Shown here piece by piece: positions 14,412 through 22,341 of a stretch of 25,212 bases of DNA. Below the pieces are notes generated by a model that was not told the origin of the DNA, made no database searches, and saw only the letters and a list, made by a program, of their open reading frames with translations. The stretch covers positions 1 through 25,212 of the forward strand of contig JAJTHO010000054.1 in the NCBI GenBank assembly GCA_021297975.1, written 5' to 3'. Each line of letters starts with the position of its first letter. Within the stretch, counting starts at the first letter, position 1. Source of the stretch: Alphaproteobacteria bacterium. GTDB taxonomy: Bacteria > Pseudomonadota > Alphaproteobacteria > JAJTHO01. Made by a program: the position numbers and the translations under genes.

Positions 14412-15469
14412 GCCGCCTTAATCGCCGCATGTCCTTTGAATTTCCGCATCTCCGCGTCCACCATATCTTTCACCAGCGCATCAAAGGAAAACTGCGGCGT
14501 CCAGCCGAGTTTTGTCCGCGCCTTGGTGGCATCACCAATCAGCAAATCAACCTCTGTCGGGCGGAAATAACGCGGATCAATTTCAATCAGCACGCGGCCT
14601 GTTTTCTTATCCACGCCCTTTTCATCGCTGCCCTCACCCTGCCACGCAATATCAATGCCGACATGCCCAAAGGCTTTTTCAGCAAAGGTGCGCACCGTTT
14701 GTGTTTGCCCCGTTGCCAGCACATAATCATCCGGCGTGTCCTGCTGAACAATCCGCCACATGCCCTCAACATAATCTTTGGCATGTCCCCAATCACGCTG
14801 AGCTGAAAGATTGCCGAGATACAATTTTTCCTGTGCGCCGTTGCAAATGGCGGCGGCGGCGCGGGTGATTTTGCGGGTGACAAATGTCTCGCCGCGAATC
14901 GGGCTTTCGTGGTTAAACAAAATACCATTCGAGGCATGCATCCCATACGCTTCACGGTAATTCACCGTAATCCAAAAAGCATACAGCTTTGCAACGCCAT
15001 ACGGGCTGCGCGGATAAAACGGCGTGGTTTCATTTTGCGGAATGGCCTGCACTTTGCCGTACAGCTCGGACGTTGAGGCTTGATAAATCCGCACCCGCTG
15101 TTCCATTTTCAGGATGCGGATTGCCTCTAAAAGCCGCAGGGGGCCCACGGCGTTGGTATCTGCGGTGTATTCGGGCAGCTCAAAGCTCACCTGAACATGG
15201 CTTTGCGCGCCAAGGTTATAAATCTCATCGGGCTGAATTTCCTGAATAAGGCGAATCAGGTTCGTTGCATCCGTTAAATCACCATAATGCAGGAAAAAAC
15301 GGGCGTGCTCGTTGTGTGCATCTTCATAAAGATGGTCAATTCTGTCGGTATTAAAAGATGACGACCGGCGCTTAATACCATGAACAATATAGCCTTTTTC
15401 AAGCAGATTTTCCGCTAAATACGCCCCATCTTGTCCGGTGACACCCGTTATCAACGCAACTTTTGCCAT
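14408..15469 (-). CDS. gmd: GDP-mannose 4,6-dehydratase
   Basis: From the ATG at 15469 the protein has 353 residues, near the family's usual 350-375. A GTG at 15520 would add 17 residues that are not family-like. GVTGQDG at 9-15 binds NADP; YNLGAQSHVQVSFE, ASTSELYG (131-138, with Thr133 and Glu135 in the active site), YGVAK (Tyr157, Lys161), NHESPIRGETFVTRK and LSAQRDWGHAKDY are near-universal Gmd motifs. It makes GDP-4-keto-6-deoxy-D-mannose, which Fcl at 20499 converts to GDP-L-fucose. The gene is separated from fcl and the other reverse-strand genes by a forward GT4 gene. Its stop overlaps that of pseG. A perfect inverted-repeat arm covers its start codon. Confidence 0.95.
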   Translation of the reverse strand: MAKVALITGVTGQDGAYLAENLLEKGYIVHGIKRRSSSFNTDRIDHLYEDAHNEHARFFLHYGDLTDATNLIRLIQEIQPDEIYNLGAQSHVQVSFELPEYTADTNAVGPLRLLEAIRILKMEQRVRIYQASTSELYGKVQAIPQNETTPFYPRSPYGVAKLYAFWITVNYREAYGMHASNGILFNHESPIRGETFVTRKITRAAAAICNGAQEKLYLGNLSAQRDWGHAKDYVEGMWRIVQQDTPDDYVLATGQTQTVRTFAEKAFGHVGIDIAWQGEGSDEKGVDKKTGRVLIEIDPRYFRPTEVDLLIGDATKARTKLGWTPQFSFDALVKDMVDAEMRKFKGHAAIKAA

Positions 15470-15516
15470 GCTGTATTTACCCCACAAATTTCCTTGCCAT
15501 CCGCGCAATACAGCAT
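15468..15516. promoter_or_regulatory. Perfect 10-bp inverted repeat between divergent gmd and glycosyltransferase genes
   Basis: ATGCTGTATT at 15468-15477 and its exact reverse complement AATACAGCAT at 15507-15516 flank 29 bases. The left arm includes two bases of the gmd start codon. Read toward each gene, both gmd and the GT4 gene are therefore preceded by the same AATACAGCAT. It may be a shared operator or arise from a local inverted duplication. Confidence 0.4.
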
Positions 15517-15540
15517 ACACAACGTAAAAAGGCGAGTGAA

Positions 15541-16815
15541 ATGCGGATTGTCCATGTTAGTGAAAGTGATACGTTAGGCGGTGCGGCAAAGGGTGCGTAT
15601 AATTTGCACCATGGTTTGCTGAATATCGGTGCGGCGTCCACAATGATTGTCGGGCGGCAACAACGCCGCGAGCCTCAGATTTCCAGCACGTTGGGAAAAC
15701 AATCAAGTTACCTGAGCACTGCCCGACATGCGCTTGACCAGTTGCCATTCTTACTCAACAACCCCTCCCGCCTTCGCCGCAAGCTCAATCCTAACTTTAG
15801 TTCGGGTATCCTGCCGAAACAGGTGCTCAAAAAAATCAGCGACGCAAAACCCGATGTTGTTGTGCTGCATTGGATTAACCGGGGTTTTTTTCCGTTCTGG
15901 TTACTCCCCAAAATGCCGTGGCCAACGATTATCTTTGCGCGGGATAGCTGGTGGTTTACCGGCGGCTGTCATGTGCCGGGGGCGTGTACGAAATTCATAA
16001 CAGCTTGCGGCGCCTGTCCGCTGCTGGACAGCAGCTTTCGCTATGATGCAACCTATTGGCTGCATAAATGGAAAAAAAGCATCGCCGCGCAAAAATCCCC
16101 CGCGCCGCGTCATGTTTTTGTGCTCAGCAATTGGATGGGCGGGCTTGCCAAAAAAAGCATGTGGGGCAAGGCCGGGATGCCGGTGCATGTGTTTGGCAAT
16201 GCGATTGATACCACTATTTTTAAGCCGCTCGACCAAGGCGTTATGCGTGCGCTGTGGAATTTGCCGTTAGACAAAAAAATCATCGCCTTTTCCGCGCTGG
16301 AATTTGAACAAGACGCAAACAAGGGGGCGGATTTGTTAAAGGCGGCGCTGGCGGCGTTACCGTCGCATGATAACATCGCGCTGCTGCTCTTGGGCGGTGC
16401 GCCATCTCCTGCTTGGCGCGAACAGTTTTCTTTTCCGATTTACGGCCTCGGCAAACTGCAGGAAGAAACAACCCTTGCCGCTGCCTATAACGCAGCCGAT
16501 GTTGTAGTCGTGCCGTCGCGCTATGAAGCGTATTGCAAAAGCGCGGCAGAGGCGCTTGCCTGCGGCGTACCGGTTGTTTCGTTTGATGCCTCCGGCACAA
16601 CGGATTTAGTGCGCCACATGGATAATGGCTATCTCGCCAAAGCCTTTGACAGTGCAGACTTTTCTGCGGGCATACAGACCATGATAAATCTCACCGCCGA
16701 GCAGCGCAAAGCCGTTGCCTTATCCAGTCGCAACGGCGCGGTTCAACAGGCCGATGCCAAAATCCAGGCGCAGGCGTTTTTGGATTATTGCGCGGCGCAA
16801 GGCTGGGGCAGCTAG
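15541..16815 (+). CDS. GT4-family glycosyltransferase (WcaC-like)
   Basis: ATG 15541 gives 424 residues; AAGGCGAG at 15529-15536 is the likely ribosome site. MRIVHVSESDTLGGAAKGAYNL is a GT4 N-terminus with the donor-side glycine turn. A four-cysteine segment, FTGGCHVPGAC...ACGACP (Cys143, 149, 156, 159), is typical of WcaC-like colanic-acid glycosyltransferases. The C-terminal half has NAIDTTIFKP (220-229), ADVVVVPSRYEAYCKSAAEA with the EX7E pair Glu329/Glu337, and ACGVPVVSFD. GT4 enzymes are retaining; GDP-fucose is an attractive donor given the adjacent gmd, but this is inference. It is the only forward gene between gmd and fcl. Confidence 0.85.
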   Translation: MRIVHVSESDTLGGAAKGAYNLHHGLLNIGAASTMIVGRQQRREPQISSTLGKQSSYLSTARHALDQLPFLLNNPSRLRRKLNPNFSSGILPKQVLKKISDAKPDVVVLHWINRGFFPFWLLPKMPWPTIIFARDSWWFTGGCHVPGACTKFITACGACPLLDSSFRYDATYWLHKWKKSIAAQKSPAPRHVFVLSNWMGGLAKKSMWGKAGMPVHVFGNAIDTTIFKPLDQGVMRALWNLPLDKKIIAFSALEFEQDANKGADLLKAALAALPSHDNIALLLLGGAPSPAWREQFSFPIYGLGKLQEETTLAAAYNAADVVVVPSRYEAYCKSAAEALACGVPVVSFDASGTTDLVRHMDNGYLAKAFDSADFSAGIQTMINLTAEQRKAVALSSRNGAVQQADAKIQAQAFLDYCAAQGWGS

Positions 16816-16825
16816 CCGAATAGCT

Positions 16826-17737
16826 TTACGCTGAAAGGCGCGGGCGAATCGGCGCAATCTCCGCCGCATCCGCTGGCCTGTTTTTCTCTGCAAGATACGG
16901 CTTTACAAAAAGGATGTAAAATCCAAAGCCGCCCACGACTAAAAACAGCACTATAGCCTGGTTGATAATAAAACCCTTTGTCGTTTTCAGCGGCTGGTGC
17001 GCAATGGGATAGACAATCGAATAAAAATACGGCGGCTCCGGTTTTAGCGAAACGCTTGATACAACCTTATTGTATATCTGCGCGACAAGAAAACGACGCA
17101 CGTTAATATCTTGTGTCCGCGCCAAGATGCTATTCATTTCATCCTGTGCGTAATCCATCAGCTGCCGTGAATTTTCATAATGCACCAAATCAGCGTAATA
17201 CAGCGCTTTGCTAAAAAGAATATAGCCTATATCGCGGTCTATATTCGCCAGCTGCACCGTGAGTAAACCGTTTTTCACTTCAAATTTAAGTGCGCCCTTC
17301 AGATAATTCGCAACAAGCTGCGCGGAATCCTGCGGCGCAGGTTTAATGTTAAGCACCGTGCGCATAATTCGGCCAAAAAAGCCCGGCTCAACATTTTTAA
17401 ACCCAGCCATGAATTTTTTAAGCTCTGGGTCAGGGTCATTTAACAAACGCTCGGCCACAAATTTTGATGACATGTAATTACGAATATTATCGAGGTTTTC
17501 CGTTTTTTCGCTTACCCCGGCAAAACTTTGCAGTAGCGACGATGCTCCTCCTTCAAGAGATGCGCCGCTCTGACTGACATAATTCAATTCCTTGATGGTC
17601 AGCGTGAATGAATACAAATTAGGTTTGCGTGTATAATCAAGGATAACGATTAGGCTCAGCGCTGTAAAGACATACAGCATCAGTTTTGCGTTCCTTAAAA
17701 ACTCTTCAAACAAAAAATTCATCGGTGCATTAGCCAT
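16826..17737 (-). CDS. Wzz/KpsE-like polysaccharide chain-length or export co-polymerase
   Basis: ATG 17737 gives 303 residues; a TTG at 17746 is in frame but less likely. There are two predicted membrane segments: about 18-33 (LMLYVFTALSLIVILD) and about 256-278 (FIINQAIVLFLVVGGFGFY), with a roughly 220-residue periplasmic part between them. A proline-containing stretch, PEPPYFYSIVYPIAHQPLKTT at about 233-253, precedes the second segment, as in Wzz and KpsE proteins. No cytoplasmic tyrosine-kinase domain follows. The likely role is setting polymer length at the inner membrane together with the Wzy-like protein encoded immediately upstream, whose stop it overlaps by eight bases. The family call rests on topology and the pre-membrane motif; sequence identity to Wzz is low. 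Confidence 0.7.
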   Translation of the reverse strand: MANAPMNFLFEEFLRNAKLMLYVFTALSLIVILDYTRKPNLYSFTLTIKELNYVSQSGASLEGGASSLLQSFAGVSEKTENLDNIRNYMSSKFVAERLLNDPDPELKKFMAGFKNVEPGFFGRIMRTVLNIKPAPQDSAQLVANYLKGALKFEVKNGLLTVQLANIDRDIGYILFSKALYYADLVHYENSRQLMDYAQDEMNSILARTQDINVRRFLVAQIYNKVVSSVSLKPEPPYFYSIVYPIAHQPLKTTKGFIINQAIVLFLVVGGFGFYILFVKPYLAEKNRPADAAEIAPIRPRLSA

Positions 17738-18929
17738 TCGTATCAACCTGTTTCATCTGTATATAAAAGCCATAGTATAATCCGGCAATAGCCCAGAACA
17801 ACACTTCAAAACCAGTAAATTGCACAAAACCTGTCAGCGCATAGCCAACCAATAGCAAAGCCAGTTCCGGCGCCTTATCTCGGCTACTAAAATAGCGATG
17901 TAAAACCTGGAATATCAACGCCATAAAGAGCAGCAATACACCGATACCTAAATCAGCGATAAACTGGACATAAATATTATGCAGATTATTCTCAATGATG
18001 TTATGCTCCGCACCGCTCTGCAACAGCTTCATAATATTGCCCACACCATAGCCGAGCAGCCACTCTTGCTGTATTAATGGCGCTGCCAAGCCCCACATCA
18101 TCACCCGTTTCCCAAAGCCGTCGTTCTCATCACCCACTTCGGCAAAACGCCCCACGGCATTTTCCTGGATAACCGCGAGCAGCGCATCGTAATCAATCAT
18201 GATTATTGCAGTAACCAGCGCCCCAAAAAGCAGCAGCGCAGCGCCATACATCAACCGCGGATGACAGCGCTGCGCGATATAAAACCCCGCCATGATAACA
18301 GTTGCAAGCTGGCCAACACGGCTTTCATAAATCAGCGCAAAACCCATGACATAGAGTGCAAGAAACCAGAACAGCCACCATTTCTCACGCAAAAAAAACA
18401 TCAGGAAAAGCGCCATCCAGGTCACTTCAATATTCGGGCCCCCAGGAAAGAAAAAATAGGCACTAAAGACCTGCGCGCCGTATCCCTGGCTGATAATATC
18501 CCAATATATTAAAACTTTGAAAAATATTGCAACATAGAGCAGCAGCGTAGTTGTCTTCAAAAAACGCAAAACCGTCTCGTAAGATAAACGTTGCGCCGCC
18601 GCAAAAAAATAAAAGAAAAAAATCAAGCTGTAAAATAATGTTACAACGCGGCCATTAAAACCAAAACGTTGTATTCCAATCGCCGCAACCACTGTTGCCG
18701 CCACAAAAAAAACTGTTGGTAAAAAAGGAAAACGCTGCCCCGCTGTGCTCACGGGATAAAAGAGCAGCGTAAATATACCAAAGATATGATAAAATTTTAT
18801 ACTCGATTCCGAACCTGGAAATGTCACTAAATCAATATTTTGAAAGAATAACAGAAATAGAAAAACACAACTGCTGAGCAACAGCAACCACGCCCGTCCA
18901 TCCTTTAAAAATGATGTTGAGCCGTGCAA
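17730..18929 (-). CDS. O-antigen polymerase/ligase-like membrane protein (Wzy family)
   Basis: The 399-residue protein is almost wholly hydrophobic, with about ten or eleven membrane segments from LLLLSSCVFLFLLFF near the N-terminus to VLFWAIAGLYYGFYI near the end. A longer hydrophilic loop near the middle (NAVGRFAEVGDENDGFGKR) precedes GYGVGNIMKLL and NNLHNIYVQFIADLGIG, the HN-containing segment found in Wzy polymerases and WaaL-type ligases. The start is the TTG at 18929, four bases after the preceding stop; no ATG is suitably placed, so the start is moderately uncertain. Strongly AT-rich stretches (16 G/C in 18601-18660) are typical of Wzy genes. Neighbouring Wzz favours polymerase over ligase. 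Confidence 0.75.
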   Translation of the reverse strand: MHGSTSFLKDGRAWLLLLSSCVFLFLLFFQNIDLVTFPGSESSIKFYHIFGIFTLLFYPVSTAGQRFPFLPTVFFVAATVVAAIGIQRFGFNGRVVTLFYSLIFFFYFFAAAQRLSYETVLRFLKTTTLLLYVAIFFKVLIYWDIISQGYGAQVFSAYFFFPGGPNIEVTWMALFLMFFLREKWWLFWFLALYVMGFALIYESRVGQLATVIMAGFYIAQRCHPRLMYGAALLLFGALVTAIIMIDYDALLAVIQENAVGRFAEVGDENDGFGKRVMMWGLAAPLIQQEWLLGYGVGNIMKLLQSGAEHNIIENNLHNIYVQFIADLGIGVLLLFMALIFQVLHRYFSSRDKAPELALLLVGYALTGFVQFTGFEVLFWAIAGLYYGFYIQMKQVDTNG

Positions 18930-18932
18930 AAT

Positions 18933-19841
18933 TTATACCGCCTGCGGGTTTTTCCGTACCGCGCGGTACAGTTTCCATTTCAAGAAGGGCGGCGCTATGC
19001 GAAAACAAAAATACAGCGGCGTACTGATAAGCCATTGATGGAACTTCAACATTCCTTTGCGCATCAGGTTAAACCGAAACCCCACCTCAACAAACGCATA
19101 CCGCAATCCGCCGCGCCGCCGAACTTGCTGCGGGCTCACACGCACATGCACCATCGGCTCTTCCAGAGCGCCAAACGTTGCGCCCTTTTCCAGCATCCGC
19201 ATATATAAATCATAGTCTTCTAAATACGGCACAGCGCGGTAGCCGCCCGCCTCAAACAAACGTTTGCGCGAGTATACCACCGTTGGATGCGAGATGATGT
19301 TCCGCCACCGGAGCAAGCTAACGATATCATCGTGCTCTGTTGGCACAACTTTAAGCGCATCCACCGTTTCGTGGCTGGTGTAAAATTCTGCCTGCGCGGT
19401 GAACAGCACCTCAGTATCGGGGTTATTTTTAAGATAATTCACTTGCTTTTCAAGTCGTTGGGGCAGCGCATAATCGTCGGCGTCCATGCGCGCCACCCAA
19501 TCAGAGGTAAGCTCTGCTATACCTGCGTTAAGCGCCCGCGCTAGTCCGCGATTTTCCGGCAAATCAACTTGTTTCCAAACGATACCCTTTGCACGCGCTT
19601 CAATTTCTAATGTTTTCAAGGCGGCAAGCAAGTCTTCTGTCAATACACCGTCGCAAACCAGAACAATTTCATCCGGCAATAATGTTTGCTCGATCATGCT
19701 GCGCCCGGCGAGTAACAAATGTTCCGCATCGTCCGCCGCATAGGTGGACATCAGCACGCTTATGCTGTGCGTTTTCGGTTCAGCCAGCGTCTCGAATACT
19801 GGTAAATCATAAGCGCGGCGAAAAACAGAACGTTGCTGCAT
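18933..19841 (-). CDS. GT2-family glycosyltransferase
   Basis: ATG 19841 gives 302 residues; the next in-frame ATG would cut off the first beta strand (SISVLMSTYAADD), so the long start is preferred even though it overlaps the upstream gene by 82 bases. An ATG at 19871 is also in frame. VLVCDGV, NRGLARALNAGI (97-108), ARMDADDYALPQRL (117-130, DxD metal site at Asp120-Asp122) and YLEDYDLYMRM (206-216, catalytic ED pair) identify a GT-A inverting transferase similar to WcaA/EpsE types. The C-terminal part has the short basic hydrophobic helix often seen in membrane-associated family members. It lies between another GT2 gene and the polymerase in a reverse-strand operon. Donor and acceptor are unknown. 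Confidence 0.85.
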   Translation of the reverse strand: MQQRSVFRRAYDLPVFETLAEPKTHSISVLMSTYAADDAEHLLLAGRSMIEQTLLPDEIVLVCDGVLTEDLLAALKTLEIEARAKGIVWKQVDLPENRGLARALNAGIAELTSDWVARMDADDYALPQRLEKQVNYLKNNPDTEVLFTAQAEFYTSHETVDALKVVPTEHDDIVSLLRWRNIISHPTVVYSRKRLFEAGGYRAVPYLEDYDLYMRMLEKGATFGALEEPMVHVRVSPQQVRRRGGLRYAFVEVGFRFNLMRKGMLKFHQWLISTPLYFCFRIAPPFLKWKLYRAVRKNPQAV

Positions 19842-20524
19842 ACTCCAAAATGCTCCAGTGAAATTCGACAAGCCTCTATGTCGCGTGCTACGCGATTTTG
19901 CCTGCTAATGCCATTTAATTCCGCAACAACGGCGCCATTAATACGCTGAATCGGCACATTGCGCGGATGAAGTTTATATGTCCGAAGATATTGCAGCATA
20001 TATTTATAATCACCGCCGATTTTAAGGCGCGTGTCGTATCGAATCGATGCATCGCGGCGGAACAGCGTTCCCTGATGACAATAAGGAATCTGCCATTGCG
20101 GCACACGTTTACGGACAGGCTTGCCGTTATCGAGAACGGGCACAAAAATCATCGCCTGCTCGCCATCCGTCAGCGCCGGGCGCAGCAGCGCCGCATCCAC
20201 CGTATCGCCCGCGTTAATAAACCAAAGCCACGGCTTTTCCGCCCGCTCAATCCCCTTGTTCATTGCATCGTATAAGCCCTTGTCCGGCTCGGAAATCCAG
20301 CGCAGGCGCGGCTCTGAAAGCCCTTGCAAATACTCGCGTGTGCCGTCTTTCGATCCGCCATCAATCACAATAAATTCAAGGTTACTCCCATGCGGCAAGG
20401 CAAACAAATTCGCCAGCGTACCGCGCAGGTTTTCAAGGTCATTGTAAGCAACCGTAATGATGCTAATGGCGGGATCATGGTGCTCAACGGATGCCACACT
20501 AAGCGACGGCGCGGGCTGTATCAT
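19760..20524 (-). CDS. GT2-family glycosyltransferase (WcaE-like)
   Basis: ATG 20524 is chosen because AGGAG at 20529-20533 lies four bases upstream; an ATG at 20545 is less well placed. The 254-residue protein shows ISIITVAYNDLENLRGT (20-36), FIVIDGGSKDGT (51-62), ISEPDKGLYDAMNKGI (77-92) and WFINAGD (101-107), the last replacing the classic DxD as in WcaE-like transferases of colanic acid loci. A C-terminal hydrophobic stretch followed by arginines (FFAALMIYQYSRRWLNRKR) may attach it to the membrane. It overlaps the end of fcl by 26 bases and the next GT2 gene by 82 bases. It is full length; specificity is unknown, with fucosyl transfer a possibility given its neighbour. Confidence 0.85.
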   Translation of the reverse strand: MIQPAPSLSVASVEHHDPAISIITVAYNDLENLRGTLANLFALPHGSNLEFIVIDGGSKDGTREYLQGLSEPRLRWISEPDKGLYDAMNKGIERAEKPWLWFINAGDTVDAALLRPALTDGEQAMIFVPVLDNGKPVRKRVPQWQIPYCHQGTLFRRDASIRYDTRLKIGGDYKYMLQYLRTYKLHPRNVPIQRINGAVVAELNGISRQNRVARDIEACRISLEHFGVCSNVLFFAALMIYQYSRRWLNRKRTA

Positions 20525-21452
20525 AATTCTCCTGAAACCAAGCATACGTTGCGCGCAAGCCAGTTAATAAATCTATCGACGGCTTCCACCCCAGCGCCTT
20601 CAAGCGCGAGACATCGGAAACTTTTCGCGGCGTGCCGTCTGGCTTGCTGCTGTCAAAGTCCAGCGCGCCGGTATAGCCCACCACATCCCGCGCAATCATG
20701 GTGGCTAGGTCACCAATCGAGACGTCCTGCCCCGTGCCGATGTTAACAATCTCTTCGCCGCTGTAGCGCTGAAACACAAACACGCACGCATCCGCCAAAT
20801 CATCGACATGCAGGAATTCGCGGAGCGGTTTGCCGCTACCCCACACCGTCATCGCCTTCGCGCCGGACATTTTCGCCTCGTGGGCTTTGCGCATCAACGC
20901 CGGAATAACGTGGCTGCTTTCCAGATCGAAATTATCATGCGTGCCGTAGAGGTTTGTTGGCATGACACTAATGAAATCATCGCCGTATTGGCGGCGATAC
21001 GCCTGACACATTTTTATCCCGGCAATTTTTGCAATCGCATACCATTCATTGGTTGGCTCTAAAGCGCCGGTCAGCAGAGCCGTTTCAGTAATTGGCTGCG
21101 CCGCCATTTTCGGATAGACGCAGGTTGAGCCTAAGAACATCAGCTTCGATACTTTCGCCAGATGCGCCGCATGAATGATGTTTCCAGCAATCATCATGTT
21201 TTCATACAAAAATTCCGCAGGCTTTGTGTTGTTCGCCCAAATCCCGCCCACCTTTGCCGCCGCAATAAACACGGCATCGGGCTTTTCATGAAGCAGCCAC
21301 GCCTCGACATCGTGTTGATTCAAGAGATTTAGTTCATGCCGTGTGGTGGTGAGTATCGTGCAGTTCTCACGCTCCAAACGCCGGCAAAGCGCCTTTCCCA
21401 CAAGGCCGCGATGCCCCGCAACCCATACCCGCTTGTTTAATAAACTATCCAT
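20499..21452 (-). CDS. fcl: GDP-L-fucose synthase (GDP-4-keto-6-deoxymannose 3,5-epimerase-4-reductase)
   Basis: The 317-residue protein carries all Fcl landmarks: VAGHRGLVGKAL (11-22) for NADP, AAAKVGGIWANNTKPAEFL (64-82), LGSTCVYPK (107-115) with Ser109 and Cys111, NEWYAIAKIAGIKMCQAYR (135-153) with Tyr138 and Lys142, and SSHVIPALMRK with His181 as the probable second epimerisation acid/base. REFLHVDDLADA follows. It converts the Gmd product to GDP-L-fucose. Length matches the 310-325 of the family. It starts within a TAATG overlap with the oxygenase stop at 21452-21454, so the two are co-translated. gmd is on the same strand but 5 kb away, split off by a forward gene. Confidence 0.95.
   Translation of the reverse strand: MDSLLNKRVWVAGHRGLVGKALCRRLERENCTILTTTRHELNLLNQHDVEAWLLHEKPDAVFIAAAKVGGIWANNTKPAEFLYENMMIAGNIIHAAHLAKVSKLMFLGSTCVYPKMAAQPITETALLTGALEPTNEWYAIAKIAGIKMCQAYRRQYGDDFISVMPTNLYGTHDNFDLESSHVIPALMRKAHEAKMSGAKAMTVWGSGKPLREFLHVDDLADACVFVFQRYSGEEIVNIGTGQDVSIGDLATMIARDVVGYTGALDFDSSKPDGTPRKVSDVSRLKALGWKPSIDLLTGLRATYAWFQENYDTARAVA
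20529..20533 (-). promoter_or_regulatory. Ribosome binding site fixing the GT2 start at 20524
   Basis: On the reverse strand AGGAG is followed by AATT and then ATG. This decides for the start at 20524 over the upstream ATG at 20545. Confidence 0.65.
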
Positions 21453-22282
21453 TATGCTGCTTTCCGCGCTGCGTCATCTGCTGTGATGGTGTGTTGCAGT
21501 TTAAATTCTTTGCCCAGCTTCCATTCTTTTTGCGGTGTTGTCGCCGGAACAAGATATAATATCAACACATAGCGTTTATTGGTGGTGTGGTTGTGCCAAC
21601 CTTTATGCGCTAAGGCCTGACACGATAAAATTCCTGTTCCCGCTTTGCCCAAAATAGCGTGCTTTTTTGTATCGGGATAAAGAAAATCCATATTATCCAG
21701 CGGCACCCAAGAACGGAAAAAATTCACCATGAGGTTAAAAACTTTTCGGCCAATATCTTTATGCGAACGCGGTATAACCGTGTAGGGGCCATCTGCATCA
21801 ACATCTAAAACATCGTTCAAATAGATAAACGCTTTATAGTTCACCAGAAAACTATCGTTGTGATAACCGCGCTTTGTCTGTGTGTCCGGCCAATCAACCT
21901 GAATCGAATAGCTGTTCACCCGAAAATCATGCCCCACCTCGGCTTTAAACAATTCTTGAATCGGTGCGGCCAGACGCTCAACAATCCACGGCGCAATGCT
22001 TTGATAATTCATCAGATGAAACACATGCTTGTCATACTGATCGCCCGCCTCGCGCCGCGCCACAATATACGTTCCCGTTTTTGTATCATCGGGCAGCTCA
22101 ATGTGCAGCGCCCGGTCAAAATCATGGCGAATACGGCTACACTCTTCGACAGAAAGCATGTCAGGAACGATGCGATACCCTTTTTCAAAAACATCGGTAT
22201 CCTGGCGAACACTCGGCAGCCAACGGGTATAATAACGATACATGTCGCGGAAGTGGCGCAAAAAAAGTGCTACTCTGTTCAT
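21452..22282 (-). CDS. Phytanoyl-CoA dioxygenase (PhyH)-like oxygenase, second copy
   Basis: The 276-residue protein has VFEKGYRIVPDMLSVEECSR at about 31-50, the family's N-terminal strand and helix. His141 and Asp143 (GYHNDSF) with His226 (ALAHKGW) give the iron triad, and Arg237 (TNKRYVLI) is the candidate 2-oxoglutarate ligand. VIPRSHKDIGRK at 169-180 is the post-turn loop. Apart from these elements it differs clearly from the oxygenase at 7826, so the two are not a recent duplication. AAGGAGAG at 22291-22298 precedes the ATG, making this the first gene of the reverse operon with fcl. Its direct coupling to fcl hints that a fucose- or GDP-sugar-linked intermediate is the substrate, but lipid or fatty-acyl hydroxylation cannot be excluded. 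Confidence 0.75.
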   Translation of the reverse strand: MNRVALFLRHFRDMYRYYTRWLPSVRQDTDVFEKGYRIVPDMLSVEECSRIRHDFDRALHIELPDDTKTGTYIVARREAGDQYDKHVFHLMNYQSIAPWIVERLAAPIQELFKAEVGHDFRVNSYSIQVDWPDTQTKRGYHNDSFLVNYKAFIYLNDVLDVDADGPYTVIPRSHKDIGRKVFNLMVNFFRSWVPLDNMDFLYPDTKKHAILGKAGTGILSCQALAHKGWHNHTTNKRYVLILYLVPATTPQKEWKLGKEFKLQHTITADDAARKAA

Positions 22283-22290
22283 GTACTGTG

Positions 22291-22298
22291 CTCTCCTT
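22291..22298 (-). promoter_or_regulatory. Ribosome binding site of the second PhyH-like gene
   Basis: AAGGAGAG on the reverse strand lies eight bases before the ATG at 22282 and supports that start. Confidence 0.65.
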
Positions 22299-22341
22299 TT
22301 TATGGGCTGTAGCCCTTTTTCTCCCCTCTTGAAAAGAGCTT

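Noticed and set aside
21860..22312. Forward 150-codon frame opposite the second PhyH-like gene
   Set aside because: Antisense to a gene with an intact iron triad and a strong ribosome site; the translation has no family features.
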